A DNA stretch of 64,000 bases from Labrys sp. KNU-23 (GCF_008330945.1 NZ_CP043488.1:1302001-1366000), one strand, 5' to 3'. Positions 37,125-45,594 are shown, counted from the stretch's first letter. Made by a program: numbers and translations. The notes: generated by a model not told the origin, from the sequence alone.

Positions 37125-38056
37125 GAGCGGGCCCCCTTCATGGGAATGGAATGCACCTTGCCGGCCGTCTCGTTCCCGAAATAAACGCCGAAATTGCCGA
37201 TGGAGCTTTCCAGGGCGAAGCGCGAGAGGATGTCAAAAGTGGCCTGGTCCTTGACCGCACCTGCCTCGATCGCGTCCGGGCGGACGAAGCGCCCTGCCCG
37301 TGGCTCGCCCTCGCCGGCAAAGGCACGGTAGACGATGTGCTGGAAACCCGAAATCTTGTCCTCATAGACCGAATAGAGGAAGCCGATCGTAACGGGGAGC
37401 CCCGTCAGGTTTTCGAGATGGTTCGCCAAGACCTCGGTGGGATTGCCGTCGCCGCCGAGGCAGGCCGGCAGGATCATCGGTCGGTCGCCGAGCAGCAGCA
37501 CCTCACCCTCGCGCTCGAGAACGGCGGCGAATTCGATCTTGCCCTCGGCCGCCGCCGATACCGCCCTGGCGGACAGGTTGGGCGTGAAATATCCGCCCCG
37601 GGCGTAGCCGAGGCCGTTCAGACCGGAATTGTCGAAAGCAAGGATTCGCCCGACGAGGATGACATGGTCTCCGGCCTCGACTACCTCATGCATCGCGCAT
37701 TCGAACCAGGCCGACACCCCGGACAGGATCGGGCACCCGTTGTCGCCGACCCGCCAGTCCACGGTCGCAAAGCGATCCTCGACCGGCCGCGCGAAGGTGT
37801 TGGACACATCCTTTTGCACCTCCGACAGGATATTGATGGCGAAGGAGGCCGCCTGCGTCATCGCTTCGTAATTGCGCGAACTCTTGGCGAGGCAGACGAG
37901 CAAAAGGGGAGGATCGAGCGAGACGGACGTGAAGGAATTGGCCGTGAAGCCGATGGGTCTTGCCGCCGCATCGCGCGTCGTCACCACGGTGACGCCGGTG
38001 GCGAAGGCACCGAAAGCATCCCGTAGCGCCTTGGGATCGAAGTTCTGCGCGTTCAT
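37121..38056 (-). CDS. Flavin reductase family protein with a C-terminal extension
   Basis: A 311-residue protein. Residues 1-160 match the flavin reductase-like domain (FGAFATGVTVVTTRDAAARPIGFTANSFTSVSLDPPLLLVCLAKSSRNYE). About 150 further residues (GKIEFAAVLEREGEVLLLGDRPMILPA...) are not in simple flavin reductases and may be an added cofactor or substrate domain. It should supply FMNH2 to the monooxygenase encoded next. Both ends overlap neighbouring genes by ATGA. Confidence 0.87.
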   Translation of the reverse strand: MNAQNFDPKALRDAFGAFATGVTVVTTRDAAARPIGFTANSFTSVSLDPPLLLVCLAKSSRNYEAMTQAASFAINILSEVQKDVSNTFARPVEDRFATVDWRVGDNGCPILSGVSAWFECAMHEVVEAGDHVILVGRILAFDNSGLNGLGYARGGYFTPNLSARAVSAAAEGKIEFAAVLEREGEVLLLGDRPMILPACLGGDGNPTEVLANHLENLTGLPVTIGFLYSVYEDKISGFQHIVYRAFAGEGEPRAGRFVRPDAIEAGAVKDQATFDILSRFALESSIGNFGVYFGNETAGKVHSIPMKGARS

Positions 38057-38898
38057 GCCGGCTTCTCCTCTGCCACCAGCCATTCCGCCAGGAAGGTATT
38101 GACCGCCCCGGGCGCCGTCAGGTTGACCATGTGGCGATGCCCCTCGATGACGCGGGCCCACCCCTTCGGCGCGGCGGCGGCCATCGCCCTTGCCATCTCC
38201 GGCGTGGAGTTGGGATCGCCGGAGCCCGTCAGGAAAAGCGCGGGACAGCTTACCGAAGGCCAGCAATCGGCATAGGTCTCGTCTCCGCCGGCAAAGGCCG
38301 TGTAGGCGACCGCATAGCCCTCCGGATCGACCCGTTCGAGCCAGGTCCGCGTCAATTCGCGTGCCTGGCGATTATTCGGCTCGTCATCGAACCAGCGCGT
38401 CAGCGGGCCTTCCTTGTCCACGCCAGTCGCCCGGATGGACTCGGCCCGGGCCAGCACGGCCGCCCTGGCCTGCGGATCACGCCGATAGACGCCGTTCAGA
38501 TAGGCGACGCGGGCGATGCGTTGGGGGAAGCTGGCAACGGCGCCGCCCGAAATCATCGCGCCCATGGAATGGCCGGCGAGGCTGACACGATCGAGATTCA
38601 GATCATCGAGAAACCGGCCGAGCCAGGCGACGAAATCGGTGACATCGCTCCCCTCCGGCAATCTGCCGCTCTCGCCATGCCCGGGCATGTCCACCGCGAT
38701 GACACGATGCGTCTTCGAGAATTGCTCGATCTGGGGCGCCCAGGCTTCGAGGCGCATGCCGACGCCGTGGATGAGGACCAGCACATCACCCTCACCCGCC
38801 TCGAAATAGGCAGCCCCGTGCGAACTCATCCCACGTGGGAACGCCCTGCCCGCCACCGGGCCGTTTGCGTCGGATGTCGTCGCGGACCCAGTCTGCAT
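38053..38898 (-). CDS. Alpha/beta hydrolase
   Basis: A 281-residue alpha/beta fold hydrolase: oxyanion segment LIHGVGMRLEAWAPQ, GHSMG nucleophile elbow (Ser), an acid in the GSGDPNSTPE region and the catalytic His in EGHRHMVNLTAP. The first 24 residues are poorly conserved and a start at the in-frame ATG near residue 24 (MSSHGAAYFEAG) is possible. It probably hydrolyses an ester, lactone or amide in the pathway. Confidence 0.87.
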   Translation of the reverse strand: MQTGSATTSDANGPVAGRAFPRGMSSHGAAYFEAGEGDVLVLIHGVGMRLEAWAPQIEQFSKTHRVIAVDMPGHGESGRLPEGSDVTDFVAWLGRFLDDLNLDRVSLAGHSMGAMISGGAVASFPQRIARVAYLNGVYRRDPQARAAVLARAESIRATGVDKEGPLTRWFDDEPNNRQARELTRTWLERVDPEGYAVAYTAFAGGDETYADCWPSVSCPALFLTGSGDPNSTPEMARAMAAAAPKGWARVIEGHRHMVNLTAPGAVNTFLAEWLVAEEKPA

Positions 38899-38914
38899 GA
38901 CAGCCCCCGCCCGC

Positions 38915-39517
38915 TCAGACGCCGGCCGGATTGGCGACGTCCTGTCCCAGGTCCTTCAGATCCTGGTAGCGATCACCGATACGATGATGAGGCCGTCCGC
39001 CAACGGAGGCGCCCAATGCCACGACGATTTCGTCGGCGGCCGGGGCATCGGCGATGGCGGTCTGGATGGTCAGATAATGGGAACGCCGCCCCTCGTCGTT
39101 CTTGTCCATCAGCGGAATCATGATCGGAGCGTTGGCGGGACCGCGCGTGTTGCAGAAGGCGAGATAGGATCTGGCGCCGACCGCCTGGCGATAGTGGTTG
39201 CCGAAGCGCAGCGTATGGATCAGGGCGGACGCGTGCTCGATTTCGCCGTCCAGCCCGACGACGGCGGACTTGCCGTAACCTTCCACGGCCTCGCCAGAGC
39301 CGACCGCGTCGAGGATCATCCTGGTCAGCAATTCGCCCAGGACGGGTGCGGCGGCATGGATCTCAGGCTTCAAATCATCGACGAAGCCCCTGCCGGCCCA
39401 AGGGTTCTTGATCACGGCGATCGCCGCGAAGAGCTTCAGGGGCTTGGACGCCGCCTTGCCTCCCTCGATCAACGTCGTTTCGACCTGCAGCAAGGTCTTG
39501 CGGATCTGAATGGTCAT
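38915..39517 (-). CDS. DUF1185 ('amino acid synthesis') family protein
   Basis: A 200-residue protein matching DUF1185: IRKTLLQVETTLIEGGKAASKPLKLFAAIAVIKNPWAGRGFVDDL at the N-terminus and HYLTIQTAIADAPAADEIVVALGASVGGRPHHRIGDRYQDL at the C-terminus. Despite the database name no amino acid synthesis activity is established as far as I know. As first gene of the operon it is presumably a dedicated enzyme or accessory of this pathway. Confidence 0.85.
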   Translation of the reverse strand: MTIQIRKTLLQVETTLIEGGKAASKPLKLFAAIAVIKNPWAGRGFVDDLKPEIHAAAPVLGELLTRMILDAVGSGEAVEGYGKSAVVGLDGEIEHASALIHTLRFGNHYRQAVGARSYLAFCNTRGPANAPIMIPLMDKNDEGRRSHYLTIQTAIADAPAADEIVVALGASVGGRPHHRIGDRYQDLKDLGQDVANPAGV

Positions 39518-39995
39518 GGCTCATCTCTGTGGGATTGTTAGATCTTATGGTATACCATAATATATGACTGTCAAGAACCCCAACCTGGACAATCGGGGCT
39601 GGCTGGGGACAGGCGCGCAAGGGCGCGACGGCTGCATGGCTGGCTGACACCGCCCAAGCAGGAAAATGGAGGCAAGGTCAGGCAAGCCTGCGCGACAGCG
39701 CATGGCTCGCGCTCCGCCACAGGAACCGGCCGGCCGGAATCTTCCCTTTCGGGCAGGTTCCTATGCCTGGCATGCGAGATCGAATGCCTTTCGCCAGAAA
39801 GGCAGGGGCGCCATCCGGTGGCGAGTGGTCAAGAACCCACGTCGAGCCACCCGCAACAATTCAATCGAAGGGCCCGGGGAACGTGGCCGGTTCAAAAACG
39901 AACCAGAGAATCGTAACGAAAAAGGATTTCGAACTTAGGCAAAAAAATTGCAAAAACAAAATCTTACGGGAATTTCTTCATCACCGTGGCAGCCG
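39518..39995. other. Intergenic region with the operon promoter
   Basis: The operator palindrome at 39545-39560 lies just upstream of the DUF1185 gene. Further out there is a small hairpin (GCCTTTC-gcca-GAAAGGC near 39785-39802) and an AT-rich stretch at 39920-39975. No gene is supported. Confidence 0.4.
39545..39560. promoter_or_regulatory. Perfect GntR-type palindrome TTATGGTATACCATAA
   Basis: A perfect 16-bp palindrome 28 bases upstream of the DUF1185 ATG. Sites of the form TGGTATACCA are typical of FCD-type GntR repressors. The regulator at 39996 is the natural candidate, and its own promoter has the related TAATATGGTATGCCAAAA at 40765-40782. Repression of the operon by occlusion of the promoter is the simplest reading. 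Confidence 0.7.
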
Positions 39996-40691
39996 TCACT
40001 CTCGCTGCTGCTGGGCCGTGAGCACGGCTTCCGCTATGGCACAGGCCCTCGTGACATGATCGATCGCAGCTTGATAGGCTGCCTGCCCGTCGCCAGCGCG
40101 GATCGCTTCGACGATCTTGGCCATTTGAGCGGGCCCCTCGACATCGCGATTCCTGGTCTTGATCGTCATCGACCTCAGATGGTTGATCCGTCCCGTCAAC
40201 AAATTCACCACGCCCCAAGCCACGTGGCGATCGACCGTGCTGAACATCGTCTGATAAAAGGCCGAGGTGTGGGCAAGCACGCCGGGCATGTCCTTTCGGG
40301 CATAGCATTGCCGAATTCCCTTCAGCGAAATGTCGAGCGCATCCGCGATAGCCGGATCACGACGCTCTGCGCAAAGCCTTGCCACCATGCCTTCCAAAGC
40401 CCCCCGGATCTCGTAGATCTGCTTGGCCTCATCGAGATCGAGCATCGCAACCATCGGGCCCTTGTTCGGGACGTTTGCCACGAGCCCTTCCGATTCCAGA
40501 TGACGCAGAACCTCCCTGACGACAGTGCGGCTCACGCCGAGCTGGGCACACAGATCGCGCTCCACCAGGCGATCGCCCGGACGGAAATAGCCGTCCACGA
40601 TGGCGTCGCGCACCTTGTCAAGCGCCAGCTCCCGTAACGTCTTGTTGGGACGTTCGACGCGAATGGCACTCTCTTGCAATGGGGAGGGCAT
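39996..40691 (-). CDS. GntR-family (FCD) transcriptional regulator of the 30336-39517 operon
   Basis: A 231-residue regulator: winged helix (about 18-85; LALDKVRDAIVDGYFRPGDRLVERDLCAQLGVSRTVVREVLRHLESEGLV) and a C-terminal FCD domain. The ATG at 40691 is the family start; the frame is open upstream. It lies directly upstream of, and in the same direction as, the DUF1185-led operon. Palindromes at 39545 and 40765 suggest it controls that operon and itself. Confidence 0.85.
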   Translation of the reverse strand: MPSPLQESAIRVERPNKTLRELALDKVRDAIVDGYFRPGDRLVERDLCAQLGVSRTVVREVLRHLESEGLVANVPNKGPMVAMLDLDEAKQIYEIRGALEGMVARLCAERRDPAIADALDISLKGIRQCYARKDMPGVLAHTSAFYQTMFSTVDRHVAWGVVNLLTGRINHLRSMTIKTRNRDVEGPAQMAKIVEAIRAGDGQAAYQAAIDHVTRACAIAEAVLTAQQQRE

Positions 40692-41056
40692 TATTTCCGC
40701 CTTTTCTCGCTTGCCTTGCCGGACGTCGCTATATCCGGCTCCGGATGCAGCATCCGGCTCCTTATAATATGGTATGCCAAAAACGCAATTTCGTGAAAGC
40801 TTCAGCCATTCAAAGGCAGAGGTGCCGGCCGAAAGACGGGCGCAGGCCACGGGAACCATACCGCCGGGTAACAAGCCGCCGCTGAATGCAATCCGCCGAC
40901 GTCCACTCGATGATCACGCCGGCACCACCATGCCCGAAGCGGAAATCCCGGCGATGAGAAGACGCCTCCAATGGAACCGGCGACAGGGTGCAGACACCAT
41001 AGGCATTCGATACGCCCCCTCCGACTGGAGGCGCAGCAAACATGCTGGAGATCGAG
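40692..41056. other. Intergenic region with the GntR gene promoter
   Basis: 365 bases. It contains the operator-like TAATATGGTATGCCAAAA (40765-40782) and, closer to the gene, a perfect palindrome CCGGATGCAGCATCCGG (40741-40757) that would form a hairpin in the leader of the GntR message. No gene is supported in the remainder. Confidence 0.45.
40765..40782. promoter_or_regulatory. GntR-type operator upstream of the regulator gene
   Basis: TAATATGGTATGCCAAAA shares the TGGTATRCCA core with the palindrome at 39545-39560. Autoregulation by the GntR protein encoded at 39996 is inferred. Confidence 0.5.
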
Positions 41057-41362
41057 TCAACGCTTACGCACGAATTCTGTACGCAGAACAAGGCCCTTGA
41101 TGGTCTCGTGGCGGCAGTCGATCTCTTCATCGCTGTCGGTCGAGCGGATCGAGCGGATCACCGTCCCCTGTTTCAGGGTCTGGCTGGTTCCCTTGACCTT
41201 CAGATCCTTGACGAGTGTTACCGAGTCCCCATCGCAGAGGATGTTCCCGGCCGAGTCTCGAACAACGCGTTGATCGGCACTGGCTGGCGCCGCCATTTCC
41301 GAGGCTGGCCGCCATTCGCCGGTCGCCTCGTCATAGACATAGTCTTCGTTCTTGTCGGCCAT
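41057..41362 (-). CDS. PhnA/YjdM domain protein lacking the zinc ribbon
   Basis: A 101-residue protein whose C-terminal 70 residues match the PhnA (YjdM) domain: VVRDSAGNILCDGDSVTLVKDLKVKGTSQTLKQGTVIRSIRSTD and ending LRTEFVRKR. E. coli PhnA has an N-terminal zinc ribbon with CPxC pairs. Here that part is replaced by about 30 acidic residues (MADKNEDYVYDEATGEWRPASE) without Cys pairs. Despite the old name, a phosphonate role is not established for this family. It is monocistronic. Confidence 0.82.
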   Translation of the reverse strand: MADKNEDYVYDEATGEWRPASEMAAPASADQRVVRDSAGNILCDGDSVTLVKDLKVKGTSQTLKQGTVIRSIRSTDSDEEIDCRHETIKGLVLRTEFVRKR

Positions 41363-41887
41363 AACTATCTCATGGATTGCTGAAGGAACGCAGTATAGCG
41401 CGGTGTAAAAGGGCATTTGTTTGGAGGAAGCCCGGCATCGAATACGTTCTGCGCAAAAGGTCGGCCATCCATGATTCCTGCCTGCACGCAGCCAGGCTTG
41501 TTTACGACAATGGGGCGGCAGCGCGCCGCCAGGAGCGCCCCTCGTCCAGGGGAGACTGTCTGCGGCGGGGCGTTCCAGGCGGCACGGCCTGCAACCGTAA
41601 ATCCGACGGGCATTCAGGGCCTGCGTCAGCAAGAACTCGTCGCAGGATCGATCACATCGAGCGCTAGGCCCCGGCCTGAAATCTGTCGAGCCGTTCGGCA
41701 TCCCAGCGGCGTGGCCATCGGAGCATCGATTGCTCCGTGTCCCCGCTTCAATCTTGCGAAACAGCCGGCTTCCTGGGCGCAACATTGATCTACATCAAAG
41801 AAGGACTGCCAGCGATCTGCCAACCGTCAACCTTGAGCCTGACCTGTCGGTCCGGCACCGGAGTGGAAGGCCGATGGAGCCGATGGC
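41363..41887. other. Intergenic region with the cco operon promoter
   Basis: 525 bases between the divergent PhnA-like and ccoN genes. The FNR/FixK box at 41785-41798 is the only recognised element. The part from 41400 to 41760 contains open frames without family similarity and no RNA gene. Confidence 0.45.
41785..41798 (+). promoter_or_regulatory. FNR/FixK (anaerobox) site upstream of ccoN
   Basis: TTGATCTACATCAA, an exact match to the TTGAT-N4-ATCAA consensus of FNR, FixK and Anr, 90 bases upstream of the ccoN start. It predicts induction of the cbb3 oxidase at low oxygen. The regulator gene itself is not in this window. Confidence 0.85.
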
Positions 41888-43561
41888 ATGATCTCCCGCC
41901 TCACCTTGAGCGAACGCCAGCTTTCCCTGGCGATTGTAATCCTGCTTGGCGTCTTCGGCCTGGCGATGGCGATCGGCGGCCGCGGCGAACCGCTGGGCGT
42001 CCATGGCTTCATCGTGCTGGTCGCGGCCTTGGGTTTCACCTTTGCCCTGATCGGACATTACTTCGATCCGGAGCCGCCGGCCGCGCGCCTGGAAGAGTAT
42101 TACGACGATCCGACCCGGGTCGGCATCGTCCTCACCATGATCTGGGCCGTCGTCGGCATGTTCGTCGGGGTGTGGGTGGCCGCCCTCCTGGCCTGGCCCG
42201 ACCTGACCTTCGATGCCGCCTGGGCGAGCTTCGGCCGGCTTCGCCCCGTCCATACCAGCGGGGTGATCTTCGGCTTCGGCGGCAATGCCCTGATCGCGAC
42301 GTCCTTCCACGTCCTGCAGCGCACCTCGCGTGCCCGGCTGCCCGATCAGGTCAGCCCCTGGTTCGTGCTGCTCGGCTACAATCTGTTCTGCATCGTCGCC
42401 GCCAGCGGCTACCTGATGGGCGTGACCCAATCCAAGGAATATGCCGAGCCGGAATGGTATGCTGATCTCTGGCTGGTCGTCGTGTGGGTCGTCTACTTCT
42501 CGATCTTCATCCGCACACTGGCGCGCCGCAAGGAACCGCATATCTACGTCGCCAACTGGTACTACATGGCCTTCATCCTGGTCGTGGCGGTGCTGCATAT
42601 CGTCAACAACCTCGCCGTGCCTCTTTCGCTCGGCTCGACCAAGAGCTATTCGCTGTTCTCCGGCGTCCAAGATGCCATGACGCAATGGTGGTACGGCCAC
42701 AACGCGGTGGCCTTCTTCCTGACCTCCGGCTTCCTGGGCATGATGTATTATTACCTGCCCAAGCGCGCCGGCCGGCCGATCTTCTCCTACCGGCTTTCGA
42801 TCATCAGCTTCTGGGGCATCACCTTCCTCTATATGTGGGCGGGCTCGCACCACCTGCACTACACCGCCCTTCCCCATTGGGTGCAGACCCTCGGCATGAC
42901 ATTTTCGGTGATGCTGCTGGTCCCCTCCTGGGCGTCCGCCGGCAATGCGCTCGCCACGCTGAACGGGGCCTGGCACAAGGTCCGCGACGACGCCACGCTG
43001 CGCTTCATGATGGTCGCCGCCGTCTTCTACGGCCTGTCGACCTTCGAAGGCTCGTTCATGGCGATCCGTCCCGTCAACGCGCTGTCGCACTATACGGACT
43101 GGACCATCGGCCATGTGCATGCCGGGGCGCTGGGCTGGGTGGCGATGATCACCTTCGGCTCGATCTACGCGCTGGTACCCTGGATGTGGAAGCGCGAGGC
43201 CATGTGGTCGCCCAGGCTCATCGAGGCGCATTTCTGGCTCGCCCTTACCGGCACCATCATCTACGTCTTCGCCATGTGGAATTCGGGCATCATCCAGGGC
43301 CTGATGTGGCGCACCTACAATGACAGCGGCACGCTGCAATATTCCTTCATCGAAAGCCTGGTCGCGATGCATCCCTACTACATCGCACGCACAATCGGCG
43401 GCCTGTTCTTCCTGGCCGGTGCAGTGGTGGGCTCCCTCAATGTCTGGATGACCATTCGCGCAAGCCAGGCCGAAGCCGGGCGCAGCGGCGAACAAGACGT
43501 GCCGGCCCAAGACGTGCCAGCCCAAGATGTGCCGAGCCTTGCCTCGATGCCGGCGGAGTAA
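41888..43561 (+). CDS. ccoN: Cytochrome c oxidase cbb3-type subunit I CcoN
   Basis: The haem-copper catalytic subunit of the high-affinity cbb3 oxidase, in the inner membrane. At 557 residues it has about 12 or more membrane segments and the conserved histidines: HTSGVIFGFGGNAL, WYGHNAVAFFLTSGFLG for the Cu site, GSHHLHYTALPHWVQT, and HYTDWTIGHVHAGALGW. The C-terminus ends in a short QDVPA repeat encoded by three 15-bp units (43493-43537). It is first in the ccoNOQP operon, with ccoO 4 bases on. Confidence 0.95.
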   Translation: MISRLTLSERQLSLAIVILLGVFGLAMAIGGRGEPLGVHGFIVLVAALGFTFALIGHYFDPEPPAARLEEYYDDPTRVGIVLTMIWAVVGMFVGVWVAALLAWPDLTFDAAWASFGRLRPVHTSGVIFGFGGNALIATSFHVLQRTSRARLPDQVSPWFVLLGYNLFCIVAASGYLMGVTQSKEYAEPEWYADLWLVVVWVVYFSIFIRTLARRKEPHIYVANWYYMAFILVVAVLHIVNNLAVPLSLGSTKSYSLFSGVQDAMTQWWYGHNAVAFFLTSGFLGMMYYYLPKRAGRPIFSYRLSIISFWGITFLYMWAGSHHLHYTALPHWVQTLGMTFSVMLLVPSWASAGNALATLNGAWHKVRDDATLRFMMVAAVFYGLSTFEGSFMAIRPVNALSHYTDWTIGHVHAGALGWVAMITFGSIYALVPWMWKREAMWSPRLIEAHFWLALTGTIIYVFAMWNSGIIQGLMWRTYNDSGTLQYSFIESLVAMHPYYIARTIGGLFFLAGAVVGSLNVWMTIRASQAEAGRSGEQDVPAQDVPAQDVPSLASMPAE

Positions 43562-43565
43562 CGAC

Positions 43566-44321
43566 ATGCCTGAAATTCACCGCAAGCTCGAGCGCAACTC
43601 CATCGCCTTCCTGGCTGCCATCCTCGTCGTCTCGTCGATCGGCGGCTTCATCGAGATCGCTCCTCTCTTCACCATCGATCAGACGGTCGAGAAGGCGCCG
43701 GACATGCGCCTCTACACACCGCTGGAACTGGCAGGGCGCGATATCTACATCCGCGAAGGCTGCTATGCCTGCCACTCCCAGATGATCCGCACCTTGCGCG
43801 ACGAAGTCGAGCGCTACGGCCCCTACTCGCTTGCGGTGGAGTCGAAATACGACCACCCGATGCTGTGGGGGTCCAAGCGCACCGGCCCCGATATCGCCCG
43901 TCTCGGCGGCAAGTATTCCGACGCCTGGCATGTGGCTCACCTCATCAATCCCCGGGCCGTGGTGCCGGAGTCGGTCATGCCCAAATATGGCTGGCTGGCG
44001 CGCAACACCCTGACAATCGACACCCTGTCCCTGAATCTCGCCGCCCAGCGCAAGGTGGGCGTTCCCTATACGGATGCGATGGTCAAGAACGCGACGGCCG
44101 ATGCCTATGGCCAAGCCTCGCCGGATGCCGATGCCTCCACCGGCGTGAAGGAGCGCTATGGCGAGGCCACCAATATCAGGGATTTCGACGGCAAGCCCGG
44201 TGAATTGACCGAAATGGACGCGCTGGTCGCCTATCTGCAGATCCTCGGCCGCCAGACCGACATTCCCTATAAGCATGCAGCCGGCGCGAACCCGCCGGCA
44301 CCGACCGTCGCGGAGAAGTGA
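43566..44321 (+). CDS. ccoO: Cytochrome c oxidase cbb3-type subunit II CcoO
   Basis: The membrane-anchored monohaem cytochrome c subunit. It has 251 residues: one N-terminal membrane anchor (SIAFLAAILVVSSIGGFIEIAPLF), the haem motif EGCYACHSQ near residue 66, and a Met ligand region around PESVMPKYGWL. The frame is open upstream, but the ATG at 43566 follows ccoN closely and starts at the family's MPEIHRKLE-type sequence. Confidence 0.95.
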   Translation: MPEIHRKLERNSIAFLAAILVVSSIGGFIEIAPLFTIDQTVEKAPDMRLYTPLELAGRDIYIREGCYACHSQMIRTLRDEVERYGPYSLAVESKYDHPMLWGSKRTGPDIARLGGKYSDAWHVAHLINPRAVVPESVMPKYGWLARNTLTIDTLSLNLAAQRKVGVPYTDAMVKNATADAYGQASPDADASTGVKERYGEATNIRDFDGKPGELTEMDALVAYLQILGRQTDIPYKHAAGANPPAPTVAEK

Positions 44322-44322
44322 G

Positions 44323-44493
44323 ATGGACTTCGATCACCAGAGCATCGTCGCCTTTTCCAAAAGCTGGGGTCTTTTCTACCTGATCGGGCTTTCCGTCGCA
44401 GTGGTTCTCTATGCCATGTGGCCGGCCAAGAAGGCGGAATTCGACAGGGCCGCAAGCAGCATCCTCGATACAACCGATCGGCCGGGACGGTGA
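44323..44493 (+). CDS. ccoQ: Cbb3-type cytochrome oxidase subunit CcoQ
   Basis: A 56-residue protein with one membrane segment (WGLFYLIGLSVAVVLYAMW) followed by a charged PAKKAEFDRAAS tail, as in CcoQ. It stabilises the oxidase complex in other bacteria. It starts 1 base after the ccoO stop and ends 3 bases before ccoP. Confidence 0.9.
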   Translation: MDFDHQSIVAFSKSWGLFYLIGLSVAVVLYAMWPAKKAEFDRAASSILDTTDRPGR

Positions 44494-44496
44494 ACC

Positions 44497-45366
44497 ATGC
44501 ACGAAGGTAAGCGCGATAGCGTCACCGGCCGTATGACGACCGGCCATGAATGGAACGGCATCGAGGAACTCGATACGCCGGTGCCGAAGATCGTACTTTT
44601 CTTTCTCGCACTCGGCTTCGCGTTTTCCGTGATCTGCTGGCTGCTCTACCCCGCCTTCCCGTTGATCACGACCTATACCAAGGGCCTGCTCGGCGTCGAC
44701 CAGCAGCAACTCGTGACCGACCAGATCAAGCAGGCGGCAACCGAGCGCACCGGCTGGGAGGCGGAGATCGCATCCAAGGGCTTCGCCGCGATCGAAGCCG
44801 ACCCCATCCTGATGCAGAAGGTAAGGCAAACCGGCCAGACACTCTTCCGCGACAATTGCGCGGCCTGCCACGGGACCAAGGCCACCGGTGGTCCTGGCTT
44901 TCCCAATCTGACGTCGAAGAGCTGGCTATGGGGCGGCACTCCCGAAGCCATTGCCGAGACCATCCGCATCGGCATCAATTCGGGCCATCCCGACACTCGG
45001 GTTTCCCAGATGCTGGCCTTCGGTCGCCAGCACGTTCTCGATGCCGGCAAGATCGAGGACGTCGTGGCCTATGTGCAGTCGCTTTCCGGTACGCAGCGCG
45101 ACAGCGCACGGATCAAGGCGGGGCAAGAGGTTTTCGCCGCCAACTGCGTTGCCTGCCATGGTGCCGACGCGAAAGGCAAGGCGGAGATGGGTGCTCCGGA
45201 TCTGACCGATCGGTTCTGGATCTATGGCGGCGACAGCCAGGCCCTCTACACCACGATCTATGCCGGCCGGCAGGGATATATGCCGCATTGGGAAGGTCGC
45301 CTGTCCGAGACGAACCGGAAGATCCTGGCGCTCTATGTCTCCGCGCTCGAGGCGGCCAAGCCATGA
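44497..45366 (+). CDS. ccoP: Cytochrome c oxidase cbb3-type subunit III CcoP
   Basis: A 289-residue dihaem cytochrome c. It has one membrane anchor (about 30-60), haem motif CAACHG near residue 121 and a second, CVACHG, near 216, each in a cytochrome c fold. The N-terminal EWNGIEELDTPVPK is typical of CcoP. It passes electrons from soluble cytochrome c to CcoO and CcoN. The next gene overlaps by four bases. Confidence 0.95.
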   Translation: MHEGKRDSVTGRMTTGHEWNGIEELDTPVPKIVLFFLALGFAFSVICWLLYPAFPLITTYTKGLLGVDQQQLVTDQIKQAATERTGWEAEIASKGFAAIEADPILMQKVRQTGQTLFRDNCAACHGTKATGGPGFPNLTSKSWLWGGTPEAIAETIRIGINSGHPDTRVSQMLAFGRQHVLDAGKIEDVVAYVQSLSGTQRDSARIKAGQEVFAANCVACHGADAKGKAEMGAPDLTDRFWIYGGDSQALYTTIYAGRQGYMPHWEGRLSETNRKILALYVSALEAAKP

Positions 45367-45584
45367 CGGAGCGTTCGCCCGGCTCGCCGCCCCGTCCTGA
45401 CGCCCGCAACTGGCGCACGGCAGCGATGATGCTCGGCGCGCTGGTCGTCGCCGTCTTCGTCGGCGCCAATGCGCATCTGATCTATGTCGCCTTCGCCTCG
45501 CGGCCGGATTGTGTCGCCCATGGCAAGCCAACGGGCGATGCAGGCAATTCGGGTTCGTTCGGCGCCGCCCAATCCTCATGCTGA
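45363..45584 (+). CDS. Small single-pass membrane protein in the cco operon
   Basis: A 73-residue protein with one central membrane helix (MMLGALVVAVFVGANAHLIYVAF) and a Cys-containing tail (PDCVAHGK...AAQSSC). It overlaps ccoP by ATGA, so it is part of the operon. I have an impression of similar small proteins with a PDC...SC tail beside rhizobial cco genes, but recognise no named family. The two tail cysteines could form a disulfide or bind metal on the periplasmic side. Role in oxidase assembly is inferred from context. Confidence 0.7.
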   Translation: MTERSPGSPPRPDARNWRTAAMMLGALVVAVFVGANAHLIYVAFASRPDCVAHGKPTGDAGNSGSFGAAQSSC

Positions 45585-45594
45585 GGGGGATCTC

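Noticed and set aside
43493..43537. Direct repeats that might suggest a CRISPR array
   Set aside because: They are in-frame 15-bp codon repeats inside ccoN with no spacers.
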